64,000 nt of DNA from Clostridium fungisolvens (GCF_014193895.1 NZ_BLZR01000001.1:1240001-1304000), one strand, 5' to 3'. Positions 18,514 to 27,249 are shown, counted from the first letter of the stretch. Numbers and translations: made by a program. The notes: generated by a model from the sequence alone, not told the origin.

Positions 18514-18570
18514 TAGTATAAGTACATAAAAGAACTAAATGATATTAATTGTAATATCATCTCATATTAT

Positions 18571-18607
18571 AAAAACCTTAATAGAACTCTTCTTTTAAGG
18601 TTTTTTT
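18571..18607 (+). terminator. terminator of the diguanylate cyclase operon
   Basis: AAAAACCTTAA pairs with TTTAAGGTTTTT, followed by a T-run that reaches 18607. Confidence 0.85.
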
Positions 18608-18740
18608 GCTATGTAAATTTATAAGGTTTCTGAAATACAGGATTAAATTATGAAAACTTAAGTTATGCATGTTATAAAATCATTAGTCTACTACTTTTAG
18701 GTGTGCAAAACTTAATAGTTAAAGCTGGAACAATATAAAA

Positions 18741-18765
18741 AGAAGTTATGACATTCATAACTTCT
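18741..18765. repeat. perfect 11-bp inverted repeat in a 546-bp intergenic gap
   Basis: AGAAGTTATGA and TCATAACTTCT are separated by three bases. It has no clean T-run. The gap from 18514 to 19059 otherwise holds only a terminator and repeat copy C; no gene is seen. Confidence 0.5.
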
Positions 18766-18806
18766 AAAGATAAAGTTTTTGGCTGGTAAAGATTTTGTCT
18801 TTTATA

Positions 18807-18901
18807 GATGTACCACTTCGTATTAAAATTTATATTTTCAAATTTTTCTATCAGAACCCAGGAGAGTTTTGAAAATAGACTTCGGATAGAAGTGGTAAAT
18901 C
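18807..18901. repeat. GATGAACCACTTC palindromic repeat, copy C (reverse orientation)
   Basis: Begins GATGTACCACTTC and ends GAAGTGGTAAATC. The interior carries the family blocks TATATTTTCAAATT and GAGTTTTGAAAATAGA, in the opposite orientation to copies A and D. Confidence 0.75.
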
Positions 18902-19059
18902 TTTAATGAGACATTCTTTATTAATATATTAAGCTATGAATATTAAGAGAATGTTATTTACATATTAATTCTGTGTAAATGTTTTGAAATAGCAATATCT
19001 TAAAAGGATATGAATCAGTATCGATTAAATTGTCAATAAATTAAATGAGGTGATATGTT

Positions 19060-19590
19060 ATGCAAATAATAACAAACTTTAAATTTATGTTTAGTTTCTT
19101 TATTTTATGTATTGTTATAAATAAGATATTAAGTGTAGTTACATTTTTTATCTCTAAGAAAAATATATCTATAAGGCAATCCTATAGACTATTTTCTAGA
19201 AATGATCTAAAAACATCAGAGACAGAGTATATTCTTGAACATTTATGTAGTGTATTAGAAGAGTGGGGATACAAGAATTCAACTATATCCGAAAACTTGG
19301 AGGAAGTTATCTGCTATAAGAATAATATAGCTACCGTTGTGTATTACTTACAAGATAAGGAGGGCATAATTGGATCTGAGTCTTTATATTCTATTGTAGG
19401 TAAAGCAAGAGCTAAAAAGATAAATCATTGTATTATAGTAACTACTAGCGATTTTGATTCCAAGTGTTCTAATGCAATTAAAAGTATCAAGAAATCTGGA
19501 ATAGATTTGAAGATTATAGATGGTAATGAGCTTACCAAGCTAATACGAGAAAATATAGAGAAACAAATATTAGCTGAAGGGGTAGTTTAA
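19060..19590 (+). CDS. membrane-anchored Mrr-like (restriction endonuclease-like) protein 1
   Basis: Protein of 176 aa. Residues 8-28 are a membrane segment. The rest resembles a compact Mrr-type restriction endonuclease-like domain: an N-terminal helical part, a strand with YYLQDKEG, where a Q-x-K catalytic pair would sit, and a C-terminal part INHCIIVTTSDFDSKC...IDLKIIDGNELTKLI that matches the end of Mrr_cat domains. The aspartate that normally precedes the Q-x-K is not evident, so activity is doubtful. The next gene starts one base after this stop and has the same layout. The DNA target, if any, is unknown. Confidence 0.7.
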   Translation: MQIITNFKFMFSFFILCIVINKILSVVTFFISKKNISIRQSYRLFSRNDLKTSETEYILEHLCSVLEEWGYKNSTISENLEEVICYKNNIATVVYYLQDKEGIIGSESLYSIVGKARAKKINHCIIVTTSDFDSKCSNAIKSIKKSGIDLKIIDGNELTKLIRENIEKQILAEGVV

Positions 19591-19591
19591 G

Positions 19592-20077
19592 ATGTTTACG
19601 ATAACAGGTATAATAGTGATACTTTGTGTTTATCAATTGTTTAATATAGGGAGAAATATTTTAAAGATCAGCGCTAAGATCAAAACGAATTTTAAAACTA
19701 ATACTTTGCGAGATGAACTTAATAAGTTAACAAAAGAGGAGTATATGGAGTGGTGTATAGATTTTTTAAAAAGAAAGAAATATAACTACGTTAGTAAGTT
19801 AGATGACAGTACTATTGTTTGTAATATTGATGGCGAAAAAATTTATGTCAGTTGTGTAAAAGCTGAAGAATTAAGTAAAAGAAATATATATAAACTTTTA
19901 GGGTTAAAAGGAATTAATAGAGTAAATAAATTAGCAACTTTAAGTAATGCTTCTCGGCAGGATATAGATGAGGAAACTTTAAAGGATTTTCATAAATTAG
20001 GTATTGAACTTATAGGAATTGGAGAATTTGATATTAGTTATGAAGAATATATTAGGAATAATAGATTTTTTGCTTAA
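19592..20077 (+). CDS. membrane-anchored Mrr-like protein 2, degenerate
   Basis: Protein of 161 aa with a membrane segment at about residues 3-20 and the pattern LTKEEYMEWCIDFLKRKKYNY, typical of the opening helix of Mrr-like domains, then a core strand YVSCVKAEEL where the usual Q-x-K appears as C-V-K. The C-terminal part keeps the rhythm of the first protein but is more divergent. It is coupled to the upstream gene by a one-base gap, so the two probably act together, perhaps as a heterodimer at the membrane. The call rests on pattern and neighbour rather than clear similarity. Confidence 0.6.
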   Translation: MFTITGIIVILCVYQLFNIGRNILKISAKIKTNFKTNTLRDELNKLTKEEYMEWCIDFLKRKKYNYVSKLDDSTIVCNIDGEKIYVSCVKAEELSKRNIYKLLGLKGINRVNKLATLSNASRQDIDEETLKDFHKLGIELIGIGEFDISYEEYIRNNRFFA

Positions 20078-20094
20078 GAGTCTCATAGCATAAG

Positions 20095-20139
20095 TTGTGC
20101 ATGCTTTAAAAGTAGTAAACTTCTTTAAAGCATGCGCAA
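20095..20139 (+). terminator. hairpin after the Mrr-like pair
   Basis: TTGTGCATGCTTTAAA (20095-20110) pairs with TTTAAAGCATGCGCAA (20124-20139) with one T/G wobble. A T-run is lacking, so terminator function is likely only by position. Confidence 0.55.
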
Positions 20140-20250
20140 TTTGAAATATGGAAATAGTGTATAAATACATATAATTTATTATCAAAATAGGTGCAATTTC
20201 CTTAATATCCGTAAAAAAAATGTAAACAAACAGAGAATAATAAAAAAAAA

Positions 20251-20280
20251 CTGAAATTATAAAGAAAAATGTAGTATAAT
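20251..20280 (+). promoter_or_regulatory. promoter of the M23 peptidase gene
   Basis: CTGAAA (20251-20256) and a perfect TATAAT (20275-20280) are separated by 18 bases, about 40 bases before the start codon. Confidence 0.6.
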
Positions 20281-20318
20281 TAAAGTTAGAATAATATTTG
20301 GGGGTAAGGAGAGATAAG

Positions 20319-21614
20319 ATGAAGAAGAAAGTTTTATCTTTAATACTGTGTTGTTTTATTGCGTCTGGTTTTAATTCTGTACAAGCTATAGCAGCTACTA
20401 CTGATTCATTACAAAACCAGATTGATTCAAATAAAGACAAAATTAATGATTTACAAGATCAAAAAGATCAAGTGCAAAATGCTAAGAGTCAGCAAAATGA
20501 CCAACTAAAAACTGTTCAAGATCAGTTAGATAAGAAAATTAGCGATTTAAAAGCTTCTCAAGCAAAAGTTGACACTTATCAAGGGAAAATAGATACTCTT
20601 CAAGGTAAGATTAACTCAATCCAATCAAATATAAATAAGGTTTCAAAAGATATTGGGGATGTTCAAAAGAGTATTGAGGGAAAAAAGCAGGAAGAAGCTG
20701 AAAAGAAAGAGTTACTTGGTAAAAGATTACGTAACGCGTATAAAACAAGCATGGGAGAGCAACTATTAGGAGTAGTATTGGGAAGTAATGACCTTAATGA
20801 CTTAATTGAAAAGATTACAACAATAACTACAATTATTCAGAAGGATAATGAATTAATAGAAGAAGTAAAAGACATCCAAAAGGATTTAGCTCAGAAAGAA
20901 AAAGATTTATCTGATAAAAAGGCTGATATGGATGCTCAAAAAAATCAAGTTTTAGCAGAACAGAATGAATTAAAAGATACTCAACAAGCTTTGTTACAAG
21001 AAAGAAATGCTAACAAGCAACAATATGATGAATTAATGTCTTTAAAGAACCAAAAAGATAGTGTCATCAATTCTTTAAGTGATTCTGAAAAGCAGCTTGC
21101 TGAGAAAATTGGTGAATTAGAAGAAGATAATAAAGAAGCTCAAGATGAGATAGATAGAAAAATCGCTGAAATTAATAATAAAAGTGGTAGCGATACTAGT
21201 AATAGTGATGCTTCAAAAGGACAAAACTTTATATGGCCAGCTAGTGGACCTATTACCGATCCATTTGGTTGGAGAATTCATCCTATTAAACATACAGAAA
21301 GTTTTCATACTGGCATGGATATTGGTGCGTCCTTAGGGTCTGCTGTAAAAGCTTCGAAAAGTGGAACAGTAGCGGTAGTTGAAACAAATAATCTTGTATA
21401 TGGTCATATGATTATAATTGATCATGGTAACGGGGTACAGACAATGTATGGACATATGAGATCTGTGAATGTTTCAGTAGGGCAAAAAGTTAGCCAAGGT
21501 CAAGTTATTGCTTCAGTAGGAAGTGAAGGTATTTATAGTACTGGACCTCACTTGCATTTTGAAATAAGGATTAATGGACAAGCTGTTAACCCTGCTGGTT
21601 ATCTTGGAAAATAA
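20319..21614 (+). CDS. secreted coiled-coil M23 peptidase (EnvC/CwlO-like)
   Basis: Cell-wall endopeptidase or activator. I start at ATG 20319 (MKKKVLSL) after TAAGGAGAG; the frame extends seven codons upstream through the ribosome site. The 431-aa protein has a cleavable signal peptide ending near AIAA, a long Gln/Lys-rich coiled coil (about residues 30-290), a Ser/Gly linker, and a C-terminal LytM/M23 domain. Zinc ligands are visible: FHTGMDIG gives HxxxD, and HLHFEIR gives the last HxH. The motif is complete, so it is probably an active peptidase rather than an EnvC-type regulator. Confidence 0.93.
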   Translation: MKKKVLSLILCCFIASGFNSVQAIAATTDSLQNQIDSNKDKINDLQDQKDQVQNAKSQQNDQLKTVQDQLDKKISDLKASQAKVDTYQGKIDTLQGKINSIQSNINKVSKDIGDVQKSIEGKKQEEAEKKELLGKRLRNAYKTSMGEQLLGVVLGSNDLNDLIEKITTITTIIQKDNELIEEVKDIQKDLAQKEKDLSDKKADMDAQKNQVLAEQNELKDTQQALLQERNANKQQYDELMSLKNQKDSVINSLSDSEKQLAEKIGELEEDNKEAQDEIDRKIAEINNKSGSDTSNSDASKGQNFIWPASGPITDPFGWRIHPIKHTESFHTGMDIGASLGSAVKASKSGTVAVVETNNLVYGHMIIIDHGNGVQTMYGHMRSVNVSVGQKVSQGQVIASVGSEGIYSTGPHLHFEIRINGQAVNPAGYLGK

Positions 21615-21620
21615 AATACG

Positions 21621-21664
21621 AAGGCTTCTGATATGAACTTTATGTTTGTATTAGAGGCTTTTTT
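21621..21664 (+). terminator. terminator of the M23 peptidase gene
   Basis: AAGGCTTCTGATA pairs with TATTAGAGGCTT through 12-13 pairs including G-U wobbles, followed by a T-run. Confidence 0.65.
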
Positions 21665-21665
21665 G

Positions 21666-22270
21666 CTGTAAGAAAAATATAAAACTTTTATGGAATTCTC
21701 ATCAGCGACTTTTTTACTGTATAGGAGGTGTAAATTTTTTTTGTTAGCTAAACTTTGCAATATAAAGGGGGTAGAACAGATGTTTAGGGTTAACAGTAAA
21801 AAATAAAACTTATTCGCCTGCCAGATTTTCCTCATATACATTCGGAAAGGCAGATGCGTTAAAAAAGCTCGCTGAAGAAGGTCGCTTCAGCGACTTTTTT
21901 ACTGTATAGGAAAATATAAATTTTTTTGTTAGCTAAACCTAGCAATATCAAGGATTTAGGACAGCTATTTAGGGTTGACAGTAAAAAATAAAACTTATTC
22001 GCCTGCCAGATTTTCCTCATATACATTCGGAAAGGCAGATGCGTTAAAAAAGCTCACTGAAGAAGGTCGCTTCAGCGACTTTTTTACTGTATAGGAAAAT
22101 ATAAATTTTTTTGTTAGCTAAACCTAGCAATATCAAGGATTTAGGACAGCTATTTAGGGTTAACAGTAAAAAATAAAACTTATTCGCCTGCCAGATTTTC
22201 CTCATATACATTCGGAAAGGCAGATGCGTTAAAAAAGCTCACTGAAGAAGGGCGCTTCAGCGACTTTTTT
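21666..22270 (+). repeat. tandem array of a 185-bp element (three full units and one truncated)
   Basis: The marker ACTGTATAGG recurs at 21716, 21901 and 22086, and ACTGAT marks the end at 22271, giving an exact 185-bp period. Each unit has four parts. The first is a block bounded by ACTGT and ACAGT. The second is the conserved stretch AAAAAATAAAACTTATTC. The third is a hairpin built from CGCcTGCC and GGCAgaTGCG, with inner TTTCC/GGAAA. The last is a terminator-like stem CTGAAG/CTTCAG with A-run and T-run. A short leader copy (21666-21715) keeps only the start and end of the unit. There is no protein-coding signal. Units 2 and 3 are nearly identical; unit 1 differs more. Confidence 0.9.
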
Positions 22271-22456
22271 ACTGATTAAGAATCGTAGTAGAATGTGTAA
22301 AAGTAAGTGCGTATTAAATACTATTCAGTTGACTTCTTTTAAAAGGTTATATAAACTTTAGTATGTAAGTTGAATTGTCATTTACTTTGTTTTGAGATTC
22401 GCTTATATAGGTGTTATAACAAAATATTTGTTAAATAAGTTGAGGTGCATAGAGAT

Positions 22457-22642
22457 ATGATTCAAATAGCAAAAAAGTCTTTTCTTAAAGATACTCCAGA
22501 CTATGAAGATTACAGCGAAAATATAGCAACACTTACTGCTGATGAAGCAAAGGGACTAGGTATTAGTTTAGGTTGTTGTCAAAATAATGGTGGTTGTGAT
22601 AGCTGTGGAGGATGTTCATCAAAAGGATGTTGCAATAAATAA
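22457..22642 (+). CDS. small protein with a cysteine-rich tail
   Basis: Protein of 61 aa, MIQIAKKSF onwards. The first 40 residues are ordinary and mildly acidic; the last 22 hold eight cysteines in CC, CxxC and CC spacing among Gly, Ser and Asn. That points to metal binding or a modified peptide, but no maturase gene is nearby. I start at ATG 22457, about ten bases after GAGGTG; a GTG four codons earlier lies inside that site. A strong hairpin follows the stop. The family is not recognised. Confidence 0.75.
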   Translation: MIQIAKKSFLKDTPDYEDYSENIATLTADEAKGLGISLGCCQNNGGCDSCGGCSSKGCCNK

Positions 22643-22653
22643 TACACAGTTCA

Positions 22654-22696
22654 TATATAATTAAAGGGAAGTCAGTTGACTTCCCTTTAATTATAT
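22654..22696. terminator. long perfect hairpin after the Cys-rich gene
   Basis: ATATAATTAAAGGGAAGTC is fully complementary to the bases after a four-base loop. AT-rich flanks replace a true T-run, and it could act in both directions. Confidence 0.75.
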
Positions 22697-22829
22697 ATTC
22701 CATGATATTAACTATCATCTCTGTTTAACATAAAATTTATGAGTTTATCTATATTAATACGATTATAATAAAGATGGATTTTTGGTGAGTAAAACTAATT
22801 GATATAATATGATATTATGGAAATTAGTT

Positions 22830-23750
22830 TTATAAATTAAAGTTTGAAGATATAGAATTGTTTTTTTTCTTCATTAGGGCAACCAATACTATAATTGTGA
22901 TGATACTTATTAAGGTATCTGCTAGTCCACCTTCTGGACCAAATAATCCTCCGTTAATTAAGTTATTTATCTTATAATTAATGAAAGCTAAAGTGTTTCC
23001 AGAGGCATGTGTTCCGCTGACTAAGAATCCATATATATTGCCTTCTGCAAAATTCCAAGCACTATGCAATGCACAAGAAGCCCACAGACTTTCTGTATAT
23101 AGTGCTAAAAGTGCGGCTATTACTCCAAATAAAGTTAAGTTTATGAAAGCTAGCGATGAGATGCCAGGATTAAAAAGATGAAGCGCCGCAAAAATTAAGG
23201 ATGACACTAATACACCAACTAGTACATTATATTTAGCAATGATAGCTTGTAATGCAAAACCTCTAATTAATATTTCCTCTGATGCTCCCTGAATAATCCA
23301 AGAAAGTATAACTACTAAAAAGCTTAAGAAGTTATAGAAAGTAAAATTACCTTTAGAAATTTCAGCGTTATTAGTAACACATAAGAATACTGCCTCTAAA
23401 GACATCAATAACAAGCCTAAAAAGAATCCGTATATATAATTCGAGCCGAATCCAATTCTATGAAAGCCTAGGGATATAGGTTTTCTCTTTTCGTATAAGT
23501 AAATCCAAAGAAAGCATATTATGATTGAAAGTGAAGTGGTGAGGATCATTACATAATTGCTTCCGATAATATTTTCTTGTCGGAATGGTGTTTTAGCGAA
23601 GAAAAAAAATAGACCTAGTATAATTCCGCCCAATATTTGAGCAAGAAATACAAAAACAAATGAGAGTATTACTACAAGAATTAATGGGGTAGATCTGATT
23701 CCTGATTTTGAATCAGTAATCAATCTATTATCATTAAAATAACTATTCAT
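22830..23750 (-). CDS. CAAX-type intramembrane protease (CPBP/Abi family)
   Basis: Integral membrane protein of 306 aa with about eight membrane segments. The CPBP motifs are present: motif 1 as SEEILIRGF (EExxxR), motif 2 as FAALHLFNPG (FxxxH) and the last as SAWNFAEGNIYG (WN). Bacterial members are proposed metal-dependent intramembrane proteases, some linked to bacteriocin immunity or sporulation; no substrate is suggested by the neighbours. AAGGAGG lies seven bases upstream of the ATG. The gap downstream toward the Cys-rich gene holds a hairpin. Confidence 0.92.
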   Translation of the reverse strand: MNSYFNDNRLITDSKSGIRSTPLILVVILSFVFVFLAQILGGIILGLFFFFAKTPFRQENIIGSNYVMILTTSLSIIICFLWIYLYEKRKPISLGFHRIGFGSNYIYGFFLGLLLMSLEAVFLCVTNNAEISKGNFTFYNFLSFLVVILSWIIQGASEEILIRGFALQAIIAKYNVLVGVLVSSLIFAALHLFNPGISSLAFINLTLFGVIAALLALYTESLWASCALHSAWNFAEGNIYGFLVSGTHASGNTLAFINYKINNLINGGLFGPEGGLADTLISIITIIVLVALMKKKNNSISSNFNL

Positions 23751-23810
23751 AAAAACCTCCTTAAATTTATAGTAAAATTATACTCTTGAGTAGAGATATA
23801 TAGAACTAAA

Positions 23811-23905
23811 GATGAACTACTTCAATCCGAAATCTATTTTCAAAACTCCTCAGGGTTCTGAGAGGAGAATTTGAAAATATAAGTTTAATTGTGAAGTGGT
23901 TCATC
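23811..23905. repeat. GATGAACCACTTC palindromic repeat, copy D
   Basis: A 95-bp copy from GATGAACTACTTCA to TGAAGTGGTTCATC, very similar inside to copy A (shared ATCCGAAATCTATTTT block), and with a CTCCT...AGGAG centre. Confidence 0.85.
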
Positions 23906-23909
23906 TATA

Positions 23910-23999
23910 GATAAACTACTTCATATTAGAATATATCAAAATAAAGATTAGTAGAATCATCGAAATCTTTATTTTGAGTTCAATGACTGAAGTAGTATA
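23910..23999. repeat. GATGAACCACTTC palindromic repeat, copy E, adjacent to copy D
   Basis: GATAAACTACTTCA at 23910 is mirrored by TGAAGTAGT near 23988-23996. The inner stem CAAAATAAAGATT/AATCTTTATTTTG is unrelated in sequence to copy D but has the same hairpin form. Confidence 0.7.
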
Positions 24000-24080
24000 T
24001 ATAAATTTCTTAAAAATAAATAAAAAATATGCGAATATACAAAGTAAGAAATGTATATCCGCATATAAACTTTAAATATT

Positions 24081-24905
24081 TTAATCTTCTTTAATAATGT
24101 CTAAATCAATCTCGTCTAAATCTGAGGGAACAATAAGGTTATCACTAAAGAAGTATCTTCCTTCAGCACAATAGTATTCTGGTTTGCTTACGTAATTTTT
24201 ATCTTCAGTATGAATTAAGATTAAGTTTTTTATATTAAGCTTTCTTCCATTTTCACAGGCTTCTTTAACTGTAGTATGGTGTTTTTCGTAAGGCTTAAAT
24301 AAATCTCTCTCTTCAAATAAACAAAATGCTTCATGCATCATAAAATCAGAATTTATACAATGTTTTTCGAGTTCATCTTTATAAGGTTCATCACCAATAA
24401 ATGTAAACGTGATGCCTTCTGTGTCCTCAAGTTTAAAGCCATATTGAAGACGCTTTTTACTATTTATATCAAAGAAAGTGAAGTCACAATCTATTATGGA
24501 CCTCTTTTCGTTGTCATTTACGGGAATAAAAAATATTCTGTCGTCAAAAAATCTTGTGAATTTTTCCTCTAACATAAGCGTGCATATTTGTTTTGCAACT
24601 TCTAATACATCAGAATGTCCAAAAAAGTTAAGATTTCCAAAGTATTTCTCGTTTATCATTGATTGAGCAATAGCTCTTACAATCCAAGTAATACCTGCTA
24701 TGTGATCATTATGAGTATGAGATATAAAAATATTATGTATTCTTGTAATAGGGATATTTAGCTTTTCTAAATTAGTCAGTAAGGTGTTTCCTCCGCCAGT
24801 ATCTACTAGAAAGTGTTCACCTGCCATATTAGAAATTGTAAAACACGTATTGTAGCACTTGGTTACCATAGCACTTCCAGTGCCTAAAATGTGCAATTTC
24901 GTCAT
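24081..24905 (-). CDS. MBL-fold metallohydrolase (RNase Z-like)
   Basis: Metallo-beta-lactamase-fold hydrolase. The 274-aa protein carries HTHNDHIAG (the HxHxDH zinc motif) near residue 60, an early HILGTGSA strand-turn typical of the RNase Z/phosphodiesterase branch, and a late HTTVKEA histidine. Whether it acts on RNA, cyclic nucleotides or another ester cannot be told. I start at ATG 24905 (MTKLHILG), after GGAGGTCAAT; a TTG four codons earlier is inside the ribosome site. Monocistronic. Confidence 0.9.
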   Translation of the reverse strand: MTKLHILGTGSAMVTKCYNTCFTISNMAGEHFLVDTGGGNTLLTNLEKLNIPITRIHNIFISHTHNDHIAGITWIVRAIAQSMINEKYFGNLNFFGHSDVLEVAKQICTLMLEEKFTRFFDDRIFFIPVNDNEKRSIIDCDFTFFDINSKKRLQYGFKLEDTEGITFTFIGDEPYKDELEKHCINSDFMMHEAFCLFEERDLFKPYEKHHTTVKEACENGRKLNIKNLILIHTEDKNYVSKPEYYCAEGRYFFSDNLIVPSDLDEIDLDIIKED

Positions 24906-25440
24906 ATTGACCTCCAATCATAATTAGGTAAGTTATAGTCTATTATACATTAAGATATGAATTTTTACAAAAATTATTATTAATTTTCACATCATTAAGG
25001 TATAATATATATGGTCAAATAGGATATTTTACTTTTATATTATATGCAAAATTATATTTGTTAAATAAAATCTGTACATAAAAGCGCATAATAACATAGA
25101 AAATATTAGATAATTATCCTAAATAAATAAGCTTTTAATTTAGGTAAAGATATTTATATAATTATCTTTGATATTATATTTTTATAAAGAAACAAATTGT
25201 TGAGCTGTAGTGAAGTTTACGGTTAAAAGACTTAAATACGGTACTTATTTGAAACATAAAATAAGAATTGTGTATAAAATTTATTAAACTTTATTGTAAC
25301 TTATATAAATTTAAAATGGTGTATTTTATGAGTAGGCATTTTTACTTATAGCAATCACAGATTCAATCTATTAATGTTGGTTATTAATAAAAAAATATAA
25401 TTAGTAATGTAATAATAAAATTAACTAGGAGGGAATAACT
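24906..25440. other. gene-free 535-bp AT-rich intergenic region
   Basis: No ORF with a ribosome site is seen on either strand. It must hold the promoters for the flanking divergent genes. I see one short hairpin (CCTAAAT/ATTTAGG near 25118-25145) and no known riboswitch. Confidence 0.6.
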
Positions 25441-26316
25441 TTGGGAAAACCTAGTATATTCAGTAAAGAATATGAAAGAAAGATGAAAAGAAGAAAGAGA
25501 CTTGTATCAATATTTATATTGGTAGTACTTGTTATAGGAGTAGCATCATTCACGGCTACAAAAATCAATTTTAAGAATGATATTAAAGACAAGGTATCAT
25601 CTATGTTTACTAAAAAAAGTAATAAAAATAAGACATTAACAAGCAATGATAAGGTAAATAATGATAAAGAGGCAGCAACTAAGCCAAAGGATGATTCTAA
25701 TAAAGATGGTAATAAACAATCAGATTCAAATGTTTCAAAAGATACTTCTAAAAACAATAATGAAGAAAAGAAGCAAGATGAGGATAAGTATATAGAAGTT
25801 ACATTAGGAAGCGGAACAGTATCAAAAGTATTCTATGACGAAGTATCTGGAGCTAAGAAATATAAATATCTAGACCCTATTGATAGTGGAGTAAATTTTG
25901 ATATAAGTCCTTCTCAAAATTCTATACTTATAAATGAAGTGAACACGCAACAAATGAAGGTTATTGGCAGTGATGGGCAACAAAAAGAAATCACTAAAAC
26001 TTCCTATGTTACTAAGGATGGCAGAACTTTTAGTCGAGAATCTATAATGAAACAATATCCTGGATATTTGTGGTCAGTTAACGCAAAATTTATAGATGAT
26101 AATCATGTAGCGTATGTGAGTCAATTACCATGGTTTGGAGTGCCAGATCTTTACTCTTATATTTGGATTGTGGATATAAACTCTGGAGAACATAAAGCCT
26201 TGATGAACATAAAGGCTAAAAGTTTAACTATATCAAATTTGGCAGCAGACGGGCTTCATATTAAGGCTGATGATGCAGAAAAGGTTATTACTGTACAACA
26301 GTTAATAAGCGGTTAA
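25441..26316 (+). CDS. membrane-anchored hypothetical protein
   Basis: Unrecognised protein of 291 aa. It starts at TTG 25441, eight bases after GGAGGG. A short basic cytoplasmic tail is followed by one membrane segment (residues 20-40), then a Lys/Asn/Asp-rich, probably disordered linker (about 45-118). A folded domain of about 170 residues outside the membrane has strands and a W-rich stretch (LPWFGVPDLYSYIWIVDI). Single-span topology with a charged linker suggests a cell-surface sensor or wall-associated protein. The next gene starts four bases after the stop, so the two are probably cotranscribed. Confidence 0.8.
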   Translation: MGKPSIFSKEYERKMKRRKRLVSIFILVVLVIGVASFTATKINFKNDIKDKVSSMFTKKSNKNKTLTSNDKVNNDKEAATKPKDDSNKDGNKQSDSNVSKDTSKNNNEEKKQDEDKYIEVTLGSGTVSKVFYDEVSGAKKYKYLDPIDSGVNFDISPSQNSILINEVNTQQMKVIGSDGQQKEITKTSYVTKDGRTFSRESIMKQYPGYLWSVNAKFIDDNHVAYVSQLPWFGVPDLYSYIWIVDINSGEHKALMNIKAKSLTISNLAADGLHIKADDAEKVITVQQLISG

Positions 26317-26320
26317 AATT

Positions 26321-27121
26321 ATGATGCAGGTTGGATTGTCTTCTGCATGCTTTTACCCAAAGGTGCTTGCTGAAGATAGTATTAAGATTATGAAAAAGAT
26401 TGGGTTCGATTATGGAGAAGTGTTTTTAAACACATTTTCTGAATATGAAGAAGATTTTATATTGAAGATTAAAGAGCAGTGTGAAAAGAATGAATTTAAT
26501 ATAAATTCTGTTCACATTTATAGCACAATGTTTGAACCTTTTCTATTTGATGCATATAAACGGCGTAGAGAAGATATGATGGAAATATTTAAAAAAGTTT
26601 GCAAAGCTATAAATATATTAGGTGGAAGCAAAATATACACTTTTCATGGTATGAGAAGAATAGATTCTATGCAGGTAGACTATGAATTAATCATAGATAT
26701 GTACAATAGACTTACGTATTATGCGGGAGAAAACAATGTGAAATTAGCACAAGAAAATGTATCGTGGTGTATGTCTTCTGATTTAGGGTATCTGAAGATA
26801 TTAAAAGAAAAGGTTAAATATCCACTATACTATACCTTAGATTTGAAACAATGCTATAAGGCGAATATCGAACCACAAGAATATATTAATGTAATGGGAA
26901 AAGAAATTTGTAATTTTCATATAAATGATAAAAATGAAAATGAGAGTTGCATGCTTCCTGGTAAAGGAAATATAAACTATGAAAAAATTTTTAAAAGTTT
27001 AGATGATATAAATTATAAAGGCAGGGCAATAATTGAAGTGTATGCTGATAATTACAAATCTTATGACGAAATTTTAGAAAGTAAGATTTATTTGGATAAA
27101 CTTATAAAAACCATACAATAA
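26321..27121 (+). CDS. sugar phosphate isomerase/epimerase (xylose isomerase-like TIM barrel)
   Basis: Protein of 266 aa with the AP-endonuclease-2-like TIM-barrel pattern. Metal-binding positions are visible as LAQENVSW, NFHINDKNE and AIIEVYADN near the ends of barrel strands. Such proteins isomerise or epimerise sugars or inositols. The start ATG-ATG is four bases after the upstream stop and lacks a strong ribosome site, so translation is probably coupled. The substrate is unknown, and no sugar operon adjoins it. Confidence 0.85.
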   Translation: MMQVGLSSACFYPKVLAEDSIKIMKKIGFDYGEVFLNTFSEYEEDFILKIKEQCEKNEFNINSVHIYSTMFEPFLFDAYKRRREDMMEIFKKVCKAINILGGSKIYTFHGMRRIDSMQVDYELIIDMYNRLTYYAGENNVKLAQENVSWCMSSDLGYLKILKEKVKYPLYYTLDLKQCYKANIEPQEYINVMGKEICNFHINDKNENESCMLPGKGNINYEKIFKSLDDINYKGRAIIEVYADNYKSYDEILESKIYLDKLIKTIQ

Positions 27122-27172
27122 TAACATAGGTAGAAGTTAATGGGTGTTTTAGTTAATATTATAAAGAAATGT

Positions 27173-27202
27173 TTGTAAATAAAAGAAGTAATGTGTTATA
27201 AT
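27173..27202 (+). promoter_or_regulatory. promoter of the trigger factor gene
   Basis: TTGTAA (27173-27178), 18 bases, then TATAAT (27197-27202) with an extended -10 TG. It lies about 48 bases before the start codon. Confidence 0.7.
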
Positions 27203-27249
27203 ATCTAAGTCTAAAGACGATTAGTACACTTTTTAGGAGGAATTTTACA

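Noticed and set aside
19997..20440. A 147-codon minus-strand ORF between the Mrr-like pair and the M23 gene
   Set aside because: It spans a terminator hairpin and the M23 promoter and overlaps two genes; composition is that of random AT-rich DNA.
21666..22270. The tandem array as a CRISPR locus
   Set aside because: The 185-bp period is far too long, nearly the whole unit repeats rather than alternating short repeats with unique spacers, and no cas genes are present.
25425..25757. A 110-codon minus-strand ORF opposite the membrane-anchored gene at 25441
   Set aside because: Leu/Ser/Phe-rich shadow of the Lys/Asn-rich linker, without a ribosome site.
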